Shown: piece by piece, positions 8,321 to 15,867 of the stretch
Position numbering within the stretch: the first letter of the stretch is position 1
Layout: the number at the start of each line of letters is the position of its first letter
Assembly (NCBI GenBank): GCA_024709145.1
Contig: JANJXG010000055.1
Span: 1-64,000 of the forward strand
Source: Bacteroidales bacterium
GTDB lineage: Bacteria > Bacteroidota > Bacteroidia > Bacteroidales > F082
Length of the DNA: 64,000 bases
Direction: 5' to 3'
Made by a program: the position numbers and the translations under genes
The notes under the pieces: generated by a model
What the model saw: the letters and a program-made list of their open reading frames with translations, nothing else
Database searches by the model: none
What the model was told of the DNA's origin: nothing

Positions 8321-8933
8321 GTTGAAATGATATTAAAATGATATCACAAAGGTAAGGTGTTCAGAAGGGTTTGTCAAGTTTTTTTTCAGATAAATTAATC
8401 TGGCTTTACTCAGTTCTATGGCAATAGGTTAAAATGCTTGTTTGGAAATGTTTTTATTGAACAACAGGTTGATTATAAAGATGAAGCTTCCGAGCTATCT
8501 GGTCAGAAAAGAACTTATACCCGGCGAATCACGGCAATGTGGAATGTTTTCAAAGTGAACTTCAACGTTAATCAACATATTAACTCGAGTAAGCCGCCAA
8601 ACTAAAGTTCAATGATTGATTCAGTTATTTTGATGCCTATCTTCATAAAACACGATCAGATTAAGAAGAACAGCTGCAGGATCCGCTATGAAAGGGCTGC
8701 CTGAAAACTTAACATTATTCCATCGCTTTCCCCAAATGCCAAACTTAGATATGGAGGAACTTCAGACCCGAAATTACGCAATACAAGAAATAAACTCAGA
8801 TATTTGTCCCTTTGGTGAGTATAATCCAAAGTCTCCTGATAATTTTGTCATTAAATTCATTGTGTCAGGTAAAAATACATTGGCCTGCAACACCTCTAAA
8901 AATGGCTGAGCTTCTCAATAAATCAATACAACT
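8321..8933. other. Gene-poor region upstream of the GNAT gene
   Basis: This 613-base stretch contains the promoter side of the SPFH operon and no convincing gene. A 73-codon frame at 8688-8909 (plus) has no recognisable motif. A short frame starting at ATG 8632 reads MPIFIKHDQIKKN and stops after about 20 codons, faintly like the start of a transposase. Another frame (about 8399-8603, plus) also lacks a start and any known motif. The region could be the remains of decayed genes, but nothing in it is firm. Confidence 0.4.
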
Positions 8934-9383
8934 ATGATCAGAATCGAAAAAATCATGCACAACAAGAAAAAGTTTCTCGACCTGTTATTATTAGCAGACG
9001 AGCAGGAGGATATGATTGACAAGTACCTGGAAAGTGGTGACTTATTTGCTTTGTACGATGTAGATTTGAAAAGTGTTTGTGTTGTTCTGGCAATTGACAG
9101 CGAATCCTGTGAGTTGAAAAACATTGCTACCTACCCTCATTATCAAGGCAAAGGATATGGAAGGGCTTTGATTGAATTCGTAGTTGATTTCTATAAACAC
9201 AACTTCAAAACCATGTTAGTGGGGACCGGTGAAACCCCTTCAATCTTAAGTTTTTACGAAAGTTGCGGGTTCGGGATATCACATCGGGTAAAGAATTTTT
9301 TTACAGATAATTACGACCATGCAATGTTTGACGGAGATATCCAATTGATTGATATGATCTATCTTAAAAAAGACTTAGTTTAA
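8934..9383 (+). CDS. GNAT family N-acetyltransferase
   Basis: The 149-residue protein shows the GNAT core. Strand [20 protein letters not shown] leads into the acetyl-CoA pyrophosphate-binding loop QGKGYGRAL (about 70-78), followed by the late FYESCGFG motif near 107-114. It transfers an acetyl group from acetyl-CoA to an amine; the substrate is not evident. It lacks a signal peptide and is presumably cytoplasmic. It lies alone between two gene-poor stretches (613 and 446 bases), an arrangement typical of an accessory insertion, though its base composition is not clearly different from its neighbours. Confidence 0.85.
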   Translation: MIRIEKIMHNKKKFLDLLLLADEQEDMIDKYLESGDLFALYDVDLKSVCVVLAIDSESCELKNIATYPHYQGKGYGRALIEFVVDFYKHNFKTMLVGTGETPSILSFYESCGFGISHRVKNFFTDNYDHAMFDGDIQLIDMIYLKKDLV

Positions 9384-9829
9384 AACCAACATCTTTTTAT
9401 TGAAAATGAAAGCTAAGAAAAAGGAAGTGTTTTCGGGTAAAAATAGTGTCTGTCCATAATGTCAGGTGCTTGAGCTTTAAAGTCGAGGGCTAGGCATGTG
9501 CGGAATGAATGTCAGGAGTTTACTAGTGTAAATGACTGACATGAATGACGAACAAAACGAAGCCATCGGACTTTAAAGACAAGCACTAAATAGCCAGTGC
9601 ATAGTCCCAGCTGCCAAGATGTTGTGATTGGGATGAGATGAAATCCAGTTTGAGCGAATGTGTAAACTGTAGATTTTAGTCCTGTGTTTTTTATTTTGTT
9701 AAGCTTTACTTTCCTGCCAATTTCCGTTGCCCAACACATCCGGTTGATTCGGTTGGTTTGTGAGTTTCGGCAGAAAACGGACAAATCAGTTTATTTTAAC
9801 GCAATTTATTGACAAACATCTACCACAGC
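9384..9829. other. Gene-free region between convergent genes, with structured repeat
   Basis: These 446 bases lie downstream of both the GNAT gene and the CvfB-like gene. No frame gives a recognisable protein; a 90-codon minus-strand frame (9512-9784) has no motif and unusual composition. The notable content is the large imperfect inverted repeat at 9466-9586, listed separately. A weaker pair of related words, TTTCCTGCC near 9708-9716 and its near-complement around 9764-9774, suggests a second fold. Confidence 0.5.
9466..9586. repeat. Imperfect 26-bp inverted repeat enclosing an internal hairpin
   Basis: The arms 9466-9491 and 9561-9586 are complementary over about 26 bases apart from two small indels and one mismatch; the shared core is CTTTAAAGT. 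Between them, 9511-9540 folds into its own 13-pair hairpin with two mismatches and the loop TAGT. The word AATGTCAGG occurs twice as a direct repeat (9458-9466 and 9509-9517). The element lies in non-coding DNA between convergent genes. It could be a folded RNA, a small non-autonomous mobile element, or a recombination site. I cannot assign it to a known family. Confidence 0.65.
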
Positions 9830-10678
9830 CTATCTGCCCCTCACAAGTCTTATTCCATTTTCTTCGATAAAAATAAGCTGTTGTTTAAAGAGAAGGCCGA
9901 TGGCTTTTTTGAAATTTTTTTTACTCATTTCGAGGCTGTCATAAATGCTTTCAGCATCGCTTTTGTCAGATAAAGGTAAATAACCCTGATTTGTTTTAAG
10001 GCTATTCAGTATCTTTTCAGCCATACTTTCAATTTTATCATAGCCGGGCGGGAGCAGCCTGAGGTCGATCTTGCCATCTTCACGCAGCTTGGAAATAAAG
10101 GCTTTTCGCTTCAGGCCGCGGCTCATCTTCTCAAACACTTCATTTTCATAAAGCAAACCCTGATGGGTGTGATTGATAATGGCCTTGTAACCCAAATCGG
10201 TTTTTTCCCAAAGGATGATGTCAACCTCCTGTCCGGTAGTAAAAGCGGGTGGCGTTTTGTCGATAAACTGTTCAATTTTCGCTGAAGCAGCAATGCGTCC
10301 CGACTGTGGGTCGGCAAACACATAGACAAGGTATTTTTTGCCCTCCATCATTTTGGCTTTTTGCTCACGATAGGGAACGAGGAGCTGTTTGTCGAGTCCC
10401 CAGTTGAGGAATGCTCCTGTATTGTTCACGTCGGCTACCTCAAGGAATGCAATTTCATTGACTTGTGCCAGTGGTTTTTGTGTGGTTGCAATGGGTCTGT
10501 CTTCCGAATCGAAATAAACAAATACTTCCAGCAGATCACCGGTTTTAGATCTCTCAGGAAGCCATTTCAGCGGAAGCAGTATTTGGTTACCTTCTCCGTC
10601 AGTGAGGTAAGCGCCATGGGCTTCGAGATGGTCAATCATCAACTGATTGGTTTGACCTGCGATATATTTGGTGATCAT
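9830..10678 (-). CDS. S1-domain RNA-binding protein, CvfB-like
   Basis: The 282-residue protein matches the CvfB/YitL family in length and layout. Two S1-like OB-fold repeats occupy the first 130 residues (for example GAFLNWGLDKQLLVPYREQ, the typical end of an S1 repeat). A third S1-like domain follows with GYKAIINHTHQGLLYENE near 165-180. The C-terminus is a winged-helix-like region (SDAESIYDSLEMSKKNFKKA). Family members bind RNA and affect virulence gene expression in Staphylococcus; the role in Bacteroidota is not established. It is cytoplasmic and monocistronic, convergent with the GNAT gene across the structured region. Confidence 0.85.
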   Translation of the reverse strand: MITKYIAGQTNQLMIDHLEAHGAYLTDGEGNQILLPLKWLPERSKTGDLLEVFVYFDSEDRPIATTQKPLAQVNEIAFLEVADVNNTGAFLNWGLDKQLLVPYREQKAKMMEGKKYLVYVFADPQSGRIAASAKIEQFIDKTPPAFTTGQEVDIILWEKTDLGYKAIINHTHQGLLYENEVFEKMSRGLKRKAFISKLREDGKIDLRLLPPGYDKIESMAEKILNSLKTNQGYLPLSDKSDAESIYDSLEMSKKNFKKAIGLLFKQQLIFIEENGIRLVRGR

Positions 10679-10708
10679 GTGTGATTATTTTTTGCCGGCA
10701 AAGGTAGT

Positions 10709-12568
10709 TTATTTTGATTGCAAAGCCAGGATTGCAGCACTAAGTGGTTGTATTTGAACCGAATCGCTGTGTGTTGATCCATCAAGCAGATCCTTGTAGC
10801 TGGCATTTTCTCTCAATTTCAACCGGAAGCTTTCGTTTCCAAGATTAAAAGCCACAATAATTTCGGTGTCTTGATTGCCTCTTTTGTAGGCAAGTTTTTT
10901 TTCTTCTGCAACCAGGAAGTCAATGTCAGCCTGAAACAAAACCGGGTTTTCTTTTCTGATTTTGATCAGTTGTTTGTAATAATCAAAAGTGCGCTGATCG
11001 AAACCAACGGATTCGGTTATTTTTTCTCCGGCTTGAATATTGCTGCGAGTTTCGGGTTCAAAGTTCATTTCCGGCCACCAAAGTGGTTTGCGGCAATCGG
11101 GGTCATCAGCGCCCCACATGCCCATTTCTTCGCCATTCCAGATGTGTGGTGCACCGGGAATGGTGAACTGAAACAGCTGATAGAGTCTTAGTCTTGCGTA
11201 AGTTTCGGCATCAGGTTTGCCTGTGCGGTAGTTGGGGTCGTCGTTGGGTTTTGCTCTGAATTTGTATTTGCCCCTGTTGTAGAATGAAGTCAGCAGACGC
11301 GGGCTGTCGTGTGTTGAAGCTGTATTCATCATTGCCTGCAGGCTGGCCTTGTCGAGACGGTTCCATTGATAATGGAGGCTATCGACCAATTGGTCGGCGG
11401 TTATTTCGAAATCGGTTTGAGCAAAAAAGTAACGTGCGGGACGGTAAACCTGGTAAAACATGATAGCATCAAACACATCACCGCCAACATAGGGAACAGG
11501 GTTCATCAGTTTGTCGGGCCATTCCTGCCACCAGATTTCGCCTGTAAGGTAGGCGTCTGGTTTCACTGATTTGATGTATTGACGATAATCGCGCCAGAAT
11601 CCCATCGGCACATGGTCAGCCACATCAAGCCTGAAACCGTCGATACCGTTTTCAGGCCTTCCGTCTGGAGCGAGCCATCGTTTCGACACTTCAAAGATGT
11701 GTTTTTTCACTCCTTCCGGCAAATTGCCTTCATACGGAAAACCGGGTTTATGTCCTTCGGTAGCATTCACCTTTTTTAGTTCGGGCAGGCTGCTGATGTT
11801 GAGCCAGCCTTTGTAGCTGAATTCATTGTTTTCGCTTTGTGGATCGTCGAAACGGATGATTTCATACCAATCTTTGTAAGCCGATCTTTCCTGATTGGCT
11901 ACCAGATCTTTCCAAGCCCAGAATTCAACTCCGGTGTGATTCCACGAATAATCCAGGATAATGCGTATGTTTCGTGACTTGCATTGTTCAACAAGTGAGA
12001 GAAAAAGCTTGTCGGCTGAAGTCCATTGCCAGGTCTCAGGGTCAGCAGGATTTTCTGCTGCGATGATTGCCAGGTCGCCTTCGGGATCAGGACCGAAATT
12101 CACATCAATATGATGGTAGTTGCGCGCATCATACTTGTGCAGAGAGGGCGCATCATTGAGCGGATTGAAATAAATTGCATTGATACCAAGGTCTTGAAGA
12201 TAATCAAGCTTATTGATAACACCCTGAAGATCACCTCCGTATCTGCGAAGCTGCAAATGACTGTAAAAGTCACCTGGCAGCGCTTTGGCCCAGTCGTCAG
12301 CTGCATACCAATCTTTGGTCCAGGGCGTAATTTGCCAGTCCGTTGGCGGACTCACAAAATCGGATCCTGTAGTAATGGTCTTGATGCTGGGGTCATTGGT
12401 GGGGTCGCCATTGGCAAATCGCTCAACGAAAATCTGATACCACACAGCTTCTTTTGCCCAGGCGGGAACAGAAAGGGCATTTTTGGTTTCGGATGCCGGC
12501 CGGCTGCTGCAGGCACTTAGCATCAGGATGAGACTGATACCTGCACCTTGAACAAAGTTTGATTTCAT
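10709..12568 (-). CDS. GH13 alpha-amylase-family lipoprotein (neopullulanase/cyclomaltodextrinase-like)
   Basis: The 619-residue protein has a lipoprotein signal with LSAC, lipidated at C20. The GH13 barrel shows all conserved regions: I DYSWNH (206-211), II GFRLDVADH with nucleophile D315, III LTGEIWW with acid/base E344, and IV STHDS with D421. A C-terminal beta domain ends near residue 619. It cleaves alpha-1,4 (possibly alpha-1,6) glucosidic bonds at the cell surface or in the periplasm. It is divergent from susCDE across 286 bases, so it is the hydrolase of this locus and plays the SusG- or SusA-like part. No starch-binding module is attached to it; those are on the Sus binding proteins. 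Confidence 0.93.
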   Translation of the reverse strand: MKSNFVQGAGISLILMLSACSSRPASETKNALSVPAWAKEAVWYQIFVERFANGDPTNDPSIKTITTGSDFVSPPTDWQITPWTKDWYAADDWAKALPGDFYSHLQLRRYGGDLQGVINKLDYLQDLGINAIYFNPLNDAPSLHKYDARNYHHIDVNFGPDPEGDLAIIAAENPADPETWQWTSADKLFLSLVEQCKSRNIRIILDYSWNHTGVEFWAWKDLVANQERSAYKDWYEIIRFDDPQSENNEFSYKGWLNISSLPELKKVNATEGHKPGFPYEGNLPEGVKKHIFEVSKRWLAPDGRPENGIDGFRLDVADHVPMGFWRDYRQYIKSVKPDAYLTGEIWWQEWPDKLMNPVPYVGGDVFDAIMFYQVYRPARYFFAQTDFEITADQLVDSLHYQWNRLDKASLQAMMNTASTHDSPRLLTSFYNRGKYKFRAKPNDDPNYRTGKPDAETYARLRLYQLFQFTIPGAPHIWNGEEMGMWGADDPDCRKPLWWPEMNFEPETRSNIQAGEKITESVGFDQRTFDYYKQLIKIRKENPVLFQADIDFLVAEEKKLAYKRGNQDTEIIVAFNLGNESFRLKLRENASYKDLLDGSTHSDSVQIQPLSAAILALQSK

Positions 12569-12660
12569 ACTAGGATATGTTGGGGTTTATTTGCATGGGC
12601 TAAATTACATTAAGAGCGGATTGTTTTGGCCCTGCCTTTGAAAATTATTCAGAAACATTC

Positions 12661-12668
12661 AAAATTAC
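12661..12668 (-). promoter_or_regulatory. Possible -7 box for the GH13 gene
   Basis: On the minus strand the sequence reads TAATTTTG, matching TAnnTTTG, about 90 bases before the GH13 start. No clear -33 TTG lies at the expected spacing, so this is tentative. Confidence 0.3.
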
Positions 12669-12742
12669 AGCGTTTGCGGTTGAAAAATATTGAAAAAGTG
12701 GTCATTAAAAAAGGTGAAATTTTATTTGTGTCAATAAAATGT

Positions 12743-12750
12743 TAAATTTG
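12743..12750 (+). promoter_or_regulatory. Putative -7 box for the susCDE operon
   Basis: TAAATTTG matches the Bacteroidota -7 consensus. A TTTG lies upstream at 12725-12728, but the spacing of 14 bases is short. It would leave a leader of about 100 bases before the susC start at 12855. Confidence 0.38.
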
Positions 12751-12854
12751 TGTGGCTTATTGATTGTTGGCATTCACCGCCCAAAATTACAGTCGGAAAA
12801 AGATTTAAATACACTTAATCATTCACCAATGTTTAACCTTTACAAATTACATCT

Positions 12855-15848
12855 ATGAAGAAAAGCAAGTCTTTGATGAGGATGTTGTTTTTGTCGTTGA
12901 TTCTACCTTTTGCCCTGCAGTTACAGGCGCAGAATGTGGCTGTGACGGGAAGAGTGACAGATGCCTCAGATGGTTTTTCGATGCCCGGTGTTACCATCGC
13001 GGTAAAGAATACAACCACGGGAACAACCACCGACTTCGACGGAAACTACAGTCTGAACGTCGCCAAAGGATCGGTTTTGTTGTTTTCGTTCGTGGGTTAT
13101 GAAACACAGGAATTCCTGATCGAGAACCAGCAAATGCTCAACGTGGTCATGCAGGCTGCTGCAACCCACCTGAACGAGATCGTTGTTATTGGTTACGGAC
13201 AGGTGCGCAAGGGAGATGCCACCGGCTCCGTTACCTCAGTAAGCGTAAAAGACTTCAATCAGGGCGTGGTTACCAACCCGATGGATCTCATCGCCGGAAA
13301 GAGTGCAGGTGTACAGATCACCAGCAACAGCGGTGCCCCCGGCAGCGGAGCTACCATCCGTATCCGCGGTGGTTCTTCGATGACTGCCAGCAACGATCCA
13401 TTGTATGTGATTGACGGGGTACCTGTTGACAACGATGGAATATCGGGAACCAGAAATGCGCTCAGTACGTTGAACCCAAACGACATTGAGACCTTCACTG
13501 TTCTTAAAGACGCCTCTGCAACCGCCATCTACGGTGCCCGCGCTTCCAACGGGGTAATCATCATCACCACCAAAAAGGGATCTGCAAAGGAAGGACGCCC
13601 TTTCATGCTCGACTATTCCGGTGCCTTTTCGCTTTTTACTATTCCTGCTAAGCGGGAAGTGCTTGATGGCGATGCTTTCAGGGCCATGGTGAACGAAAAA
13701 TTTGCCGACAAGCCCAATGTGACCGGATTGCTCGGTACCGCTAACACCAATTGGCAGGAAGAAATTTTCAGACAGGCCTTTGGCATGGATCACAACCTCA
13801 GCGTGAGCGGACAGTACAAAAAGCTTCCCTACAGGGTTTCTGTTGGCTATGCTGATTTTGACGGTATCCTTAAAACCGACAATATGAAGCGTACCACTGC
13901 AGGTGTTGTCTTAAATCCATCGTTCCTCGACGACCACCTCAAGGTTAACCTTTCTGCAAAAGGAATGTTTATCAAGCAACGATTTGGTAATGAAGGCGCC
14001 ATTGGTTCTGCTATTCAGATGGATCCAACAAAGCCGGTGTATGATGAAACCAACGATCTGGGAGGCTATTGGGCCTGGCAGCAGGCTTCAGGTGACCCCG
14101 TTTCTCAGGCAACAAAAAACCCCCTCGCACTTATTGAGCAAAGAGAAGATATGGCAAATGTGAACCGCTTTTTAGGCAGTGCACAGTTCGATTACAAATT
14201 CCATTTCCTGCCCGAACTCAAAGCAAACCTCAATTTGGGTCTCGACCGCACTGCCACGGATGGTGATATCTTTGTGCCCGGATTGGCATCATTTGAATAT
14301 GATGCTCTGAACGGTGGTGGTACTAACGGAATTTATGATCAGCAGAAAAGTAACGAACTTCTCGACTTCACGCTGACCTACAACAAGGAATTATCGCAGA
14401 TTAAAAGCCGATTCGATATCATGGGCGGCTATTCGTGGCAGCATTTTCGCCGCGAAGGCACCAGCTATTCAACCAACGACCTGAGCAGTCCGCTCTTTGT
14501 TCAGAAAAAGGTGAAAGACAGCAGCGATTATGCAACTGAATCTTACCTTGTTTCTTTCTTTGGCCGGTTCAACTATTATTTTAAAGACAGGTATATTCTA
14601 ACTTTCACTTTACGTAACGACGGTTCTTCACGTTTCTCGCCGGATAACCGCTGGGGTCTTTTCCCATCTGCTGCTTTTGCATGGCGCGTGATGGACGAAA
14701 GCTGGATGAAGCAATTTGATAACCTCTCCGAACTCAAGCTACGTTTGGGATGGGGTATTACTGGTCAGCAGAATATTTCTGACAACGACTATCCCTACAT
14801 GCCGCGCTACGTGCTTGGACAAGTGAACGCTGCTTATCCATTTGGTGGTATCTTTTTCCAGACGTTGAAACCCCGGGCCTATGATGCCCTCATAAAATGG
14901 GAGGAAACATCTACCATCAACCTTGCCATTGATTATGGCTTCTACCGTGACCGTATCTTTGGATCGATAGAACTCTATCAGCGCGAAACGAAAGACATGA
15001 TCAATTTTATCCCCATTCCTGCAGGTACCAATCTGTCGAACTACCTCCTTACAAACGTTGGAAACCTCACCAATACTGGTATTGAGTTTTCGATCAATGG
15101 CAAACCTGTCCTTAAAAAAGATATGCAATGGGAAATCGGGTTCAATGCTACCTTCAATAAGAATGAGATCACAAAACTTACGGCCACCGATGATCCCGGA
15201 TATCTGGGTGTATTTACCGGAGGTATTTCGGGCGGTGTAGGAAGCACCATTCAGATTCACAGTGTCGGCTATCCTACTTTCTCTTTCTTTGTGTTCGAAC
15301 AGGTGTATGATGCCGATGGAAAACCTATCGAAGGCCTTTTCGTTGACAGAAACGATGACGGTAAGATCACTGACGATGACCGGTATCAATACAAAAAACC
15401 GGCACCTGATTTTTACCTCGGTCTATATTCCAAATTCAATTACAAGAACTGGTCATTCGCTTTCTCAGGAAGGGCTCAGCTGGGCAATTATGTTTACGAC
15501 AATTTTAGCTCCAACAACGCAACCTACGAACGCCTTTACCGTCCCGAAGGTCCTTACTTGTCGAATGTGGCAGCCAATGTGGACGAGGCTGGATTCAGTG
15601 ATCCTCACTACCTGAGCGATTATTACATTAAAGACGCCTCTTTCTTTAAGCTTGACAACCTCACCCTTGGCTATTCGTTCAACGATATTCTGGCAAAAAG
15701 GACCAATCTATCTGTGTCGGCAACGGTGAACAATGTCTTCGTTATCAGCAAGTATGATGGTATCGATCCGGAAATCTTCAGCGGTATCGACAACCTGATG
15801 TATCCCAGAACAAGGGCATTTGTTCTTGGTGTCAATTTTACCTTCTAA
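12855..15848 (+). CDS. susC: SusC/RagA-family TonB-linked outer-membrane transporter
   Basis: The 997-residue protein has a signal peptide (to about residue 26, LQAQ). A carboxypeptidase-regulatory-like domain follows (VTGRVTDASDGFSMPGVT at 30-47, with DFDGNYSL and FVGYETQ), then the NEIVVIGYG segment, a plug domain (about 115-235, with IRIRGGSS and DPLYVIDGVPV) and a long beta barrel ending in VLGVNFTF. SusC proteins import oligosaccharides using energy from TonB, with SusD as the extracellular lid. The downstream SusE/F protein and the divergent GH13 enzyme point to alpha-glucan as substrate. It is the first gene of a three-gene operon, with 19 bases before susD. Confidence 0.95.
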   Translation: MKKSKSLMRMLFLSLILPFALQLQAQNVAVTGRVTDASDGFSMPGVTIAVKNTTTGTTTDFDGNYSLNVAKGSVLLFSFVGYETQEFLIENQQMLNVVMQAAATHLNEIVVIGYGQVRKGDATGSVTSVSVKDFNQGVVTNPMDLIAGKSAGVQITSNSGAPGSGATIRIRGGSSMTASNDPLYVIDGVPVDNDGISGTRNALSTLNPNDIETFTVLKDASATAIYGARASNGVIIITTKKGSAKEGRPFMLDYSGAFSLFTIPAKREVLDGDAFRAMVNEKFADKPNVTGLLGTANTNWQEEIFRQAFGMDHNLSVSGQYKKLPYRVSVGYADFDGILKTDNMKRTTAGVVLNPSFLDDHLKVNLSAKGMFIKQRFGNEGAIGSAIQMDPTKPVYDETNDLGGYWAWQQASGDPVSQATKNPLALIEQREDMANVNRFLGSAQFDYKFHFLPELKANLNLGLDRTATDGDIFVPGLASFEYDALNGGGTNGIYDQQKSNELLDFTLTYNKELSQIKSRFDIMGGYSWQHFRREGTSYSTNDLSSPLFVQKKVKDSSDYATESYLVSFFGRFNYYFKDRYILTFTLRNDGSSRFSPDNRWGLFPSAAFAWRVMDESWMKQFDNLSELKLRLGWGITGQQNISDNDYPYMPRYVLGQVNAAYPFGGIFFQTLKPRAYDALIKWEETSTINLAIDYGFYRDRIFGSIELYQRETKDMINFIPIPAGTNLSNYLLTNVGNLTNTGIEFSINGKPVLKKDMQWEIGFNATFNKNEITKLTATDDPGYLGVFTGGISGGVGSTIQIHSVGYPTFSFFVFEQVYDADGKPIEGLFVDRNDDGKITDDDRYQYKKPAPDFYLGLYSKFNYKNWSFAFSGRAQLGNYVYDNFSSNNATYERLYRPEGPYLSNVAANVDEAGFSDPHYLSDYYIKDASFFKLDNLTLGYSFNDILAKRTNLSVSATVNNVFVISKYDGIDPEIFSGIDNLMYPRTRAFVLGVNFTF

Positions 15849-15867
15849 CCCAAAAAACTGAACATCT

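Noticed and set aside
8632-8700. Short plus-strand frame MPIFIKHDQIKKN resembling the start of a transposase
   Set aside because: It stops after about 20 codons, no other part of a transposase and no terminal inverted repeats are visible, and the similarity is only impressionistic.
8688-8909. 73-codon plus-strand frame upstream of the GNAT gene
   Set aside because: No recognisable motif, no clear promoter and an unusual residue mix; it may be a remnant but cannot be supported as a gene.
9466-9586. Integron attC site
   Set aside because: The paired arms are in the right size range, but I cannot find the GTTRRRY/RYYYAAC core sites at the ends, and no integrase gene is present.
9512-9784. 90-codon minus-strand frame in the gap between the GNAT and CvfB-like genes
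   Set aside because: Its composition is atypical, it overlaps the structured inverted repeat, and there is no family resemblance.
13236-13793. 185-codon open frame on the minus strand over the SusC plug domain
   Set aside because: The sense strand encodes highly conserved plug motifs, so the antisense frame is incidental.
14739-15389. 216-codon open frame on the minus strand inside susC
   Set aside because: It is a shadow of the conserved beta-barrel coding frame, with no start context or known domain.
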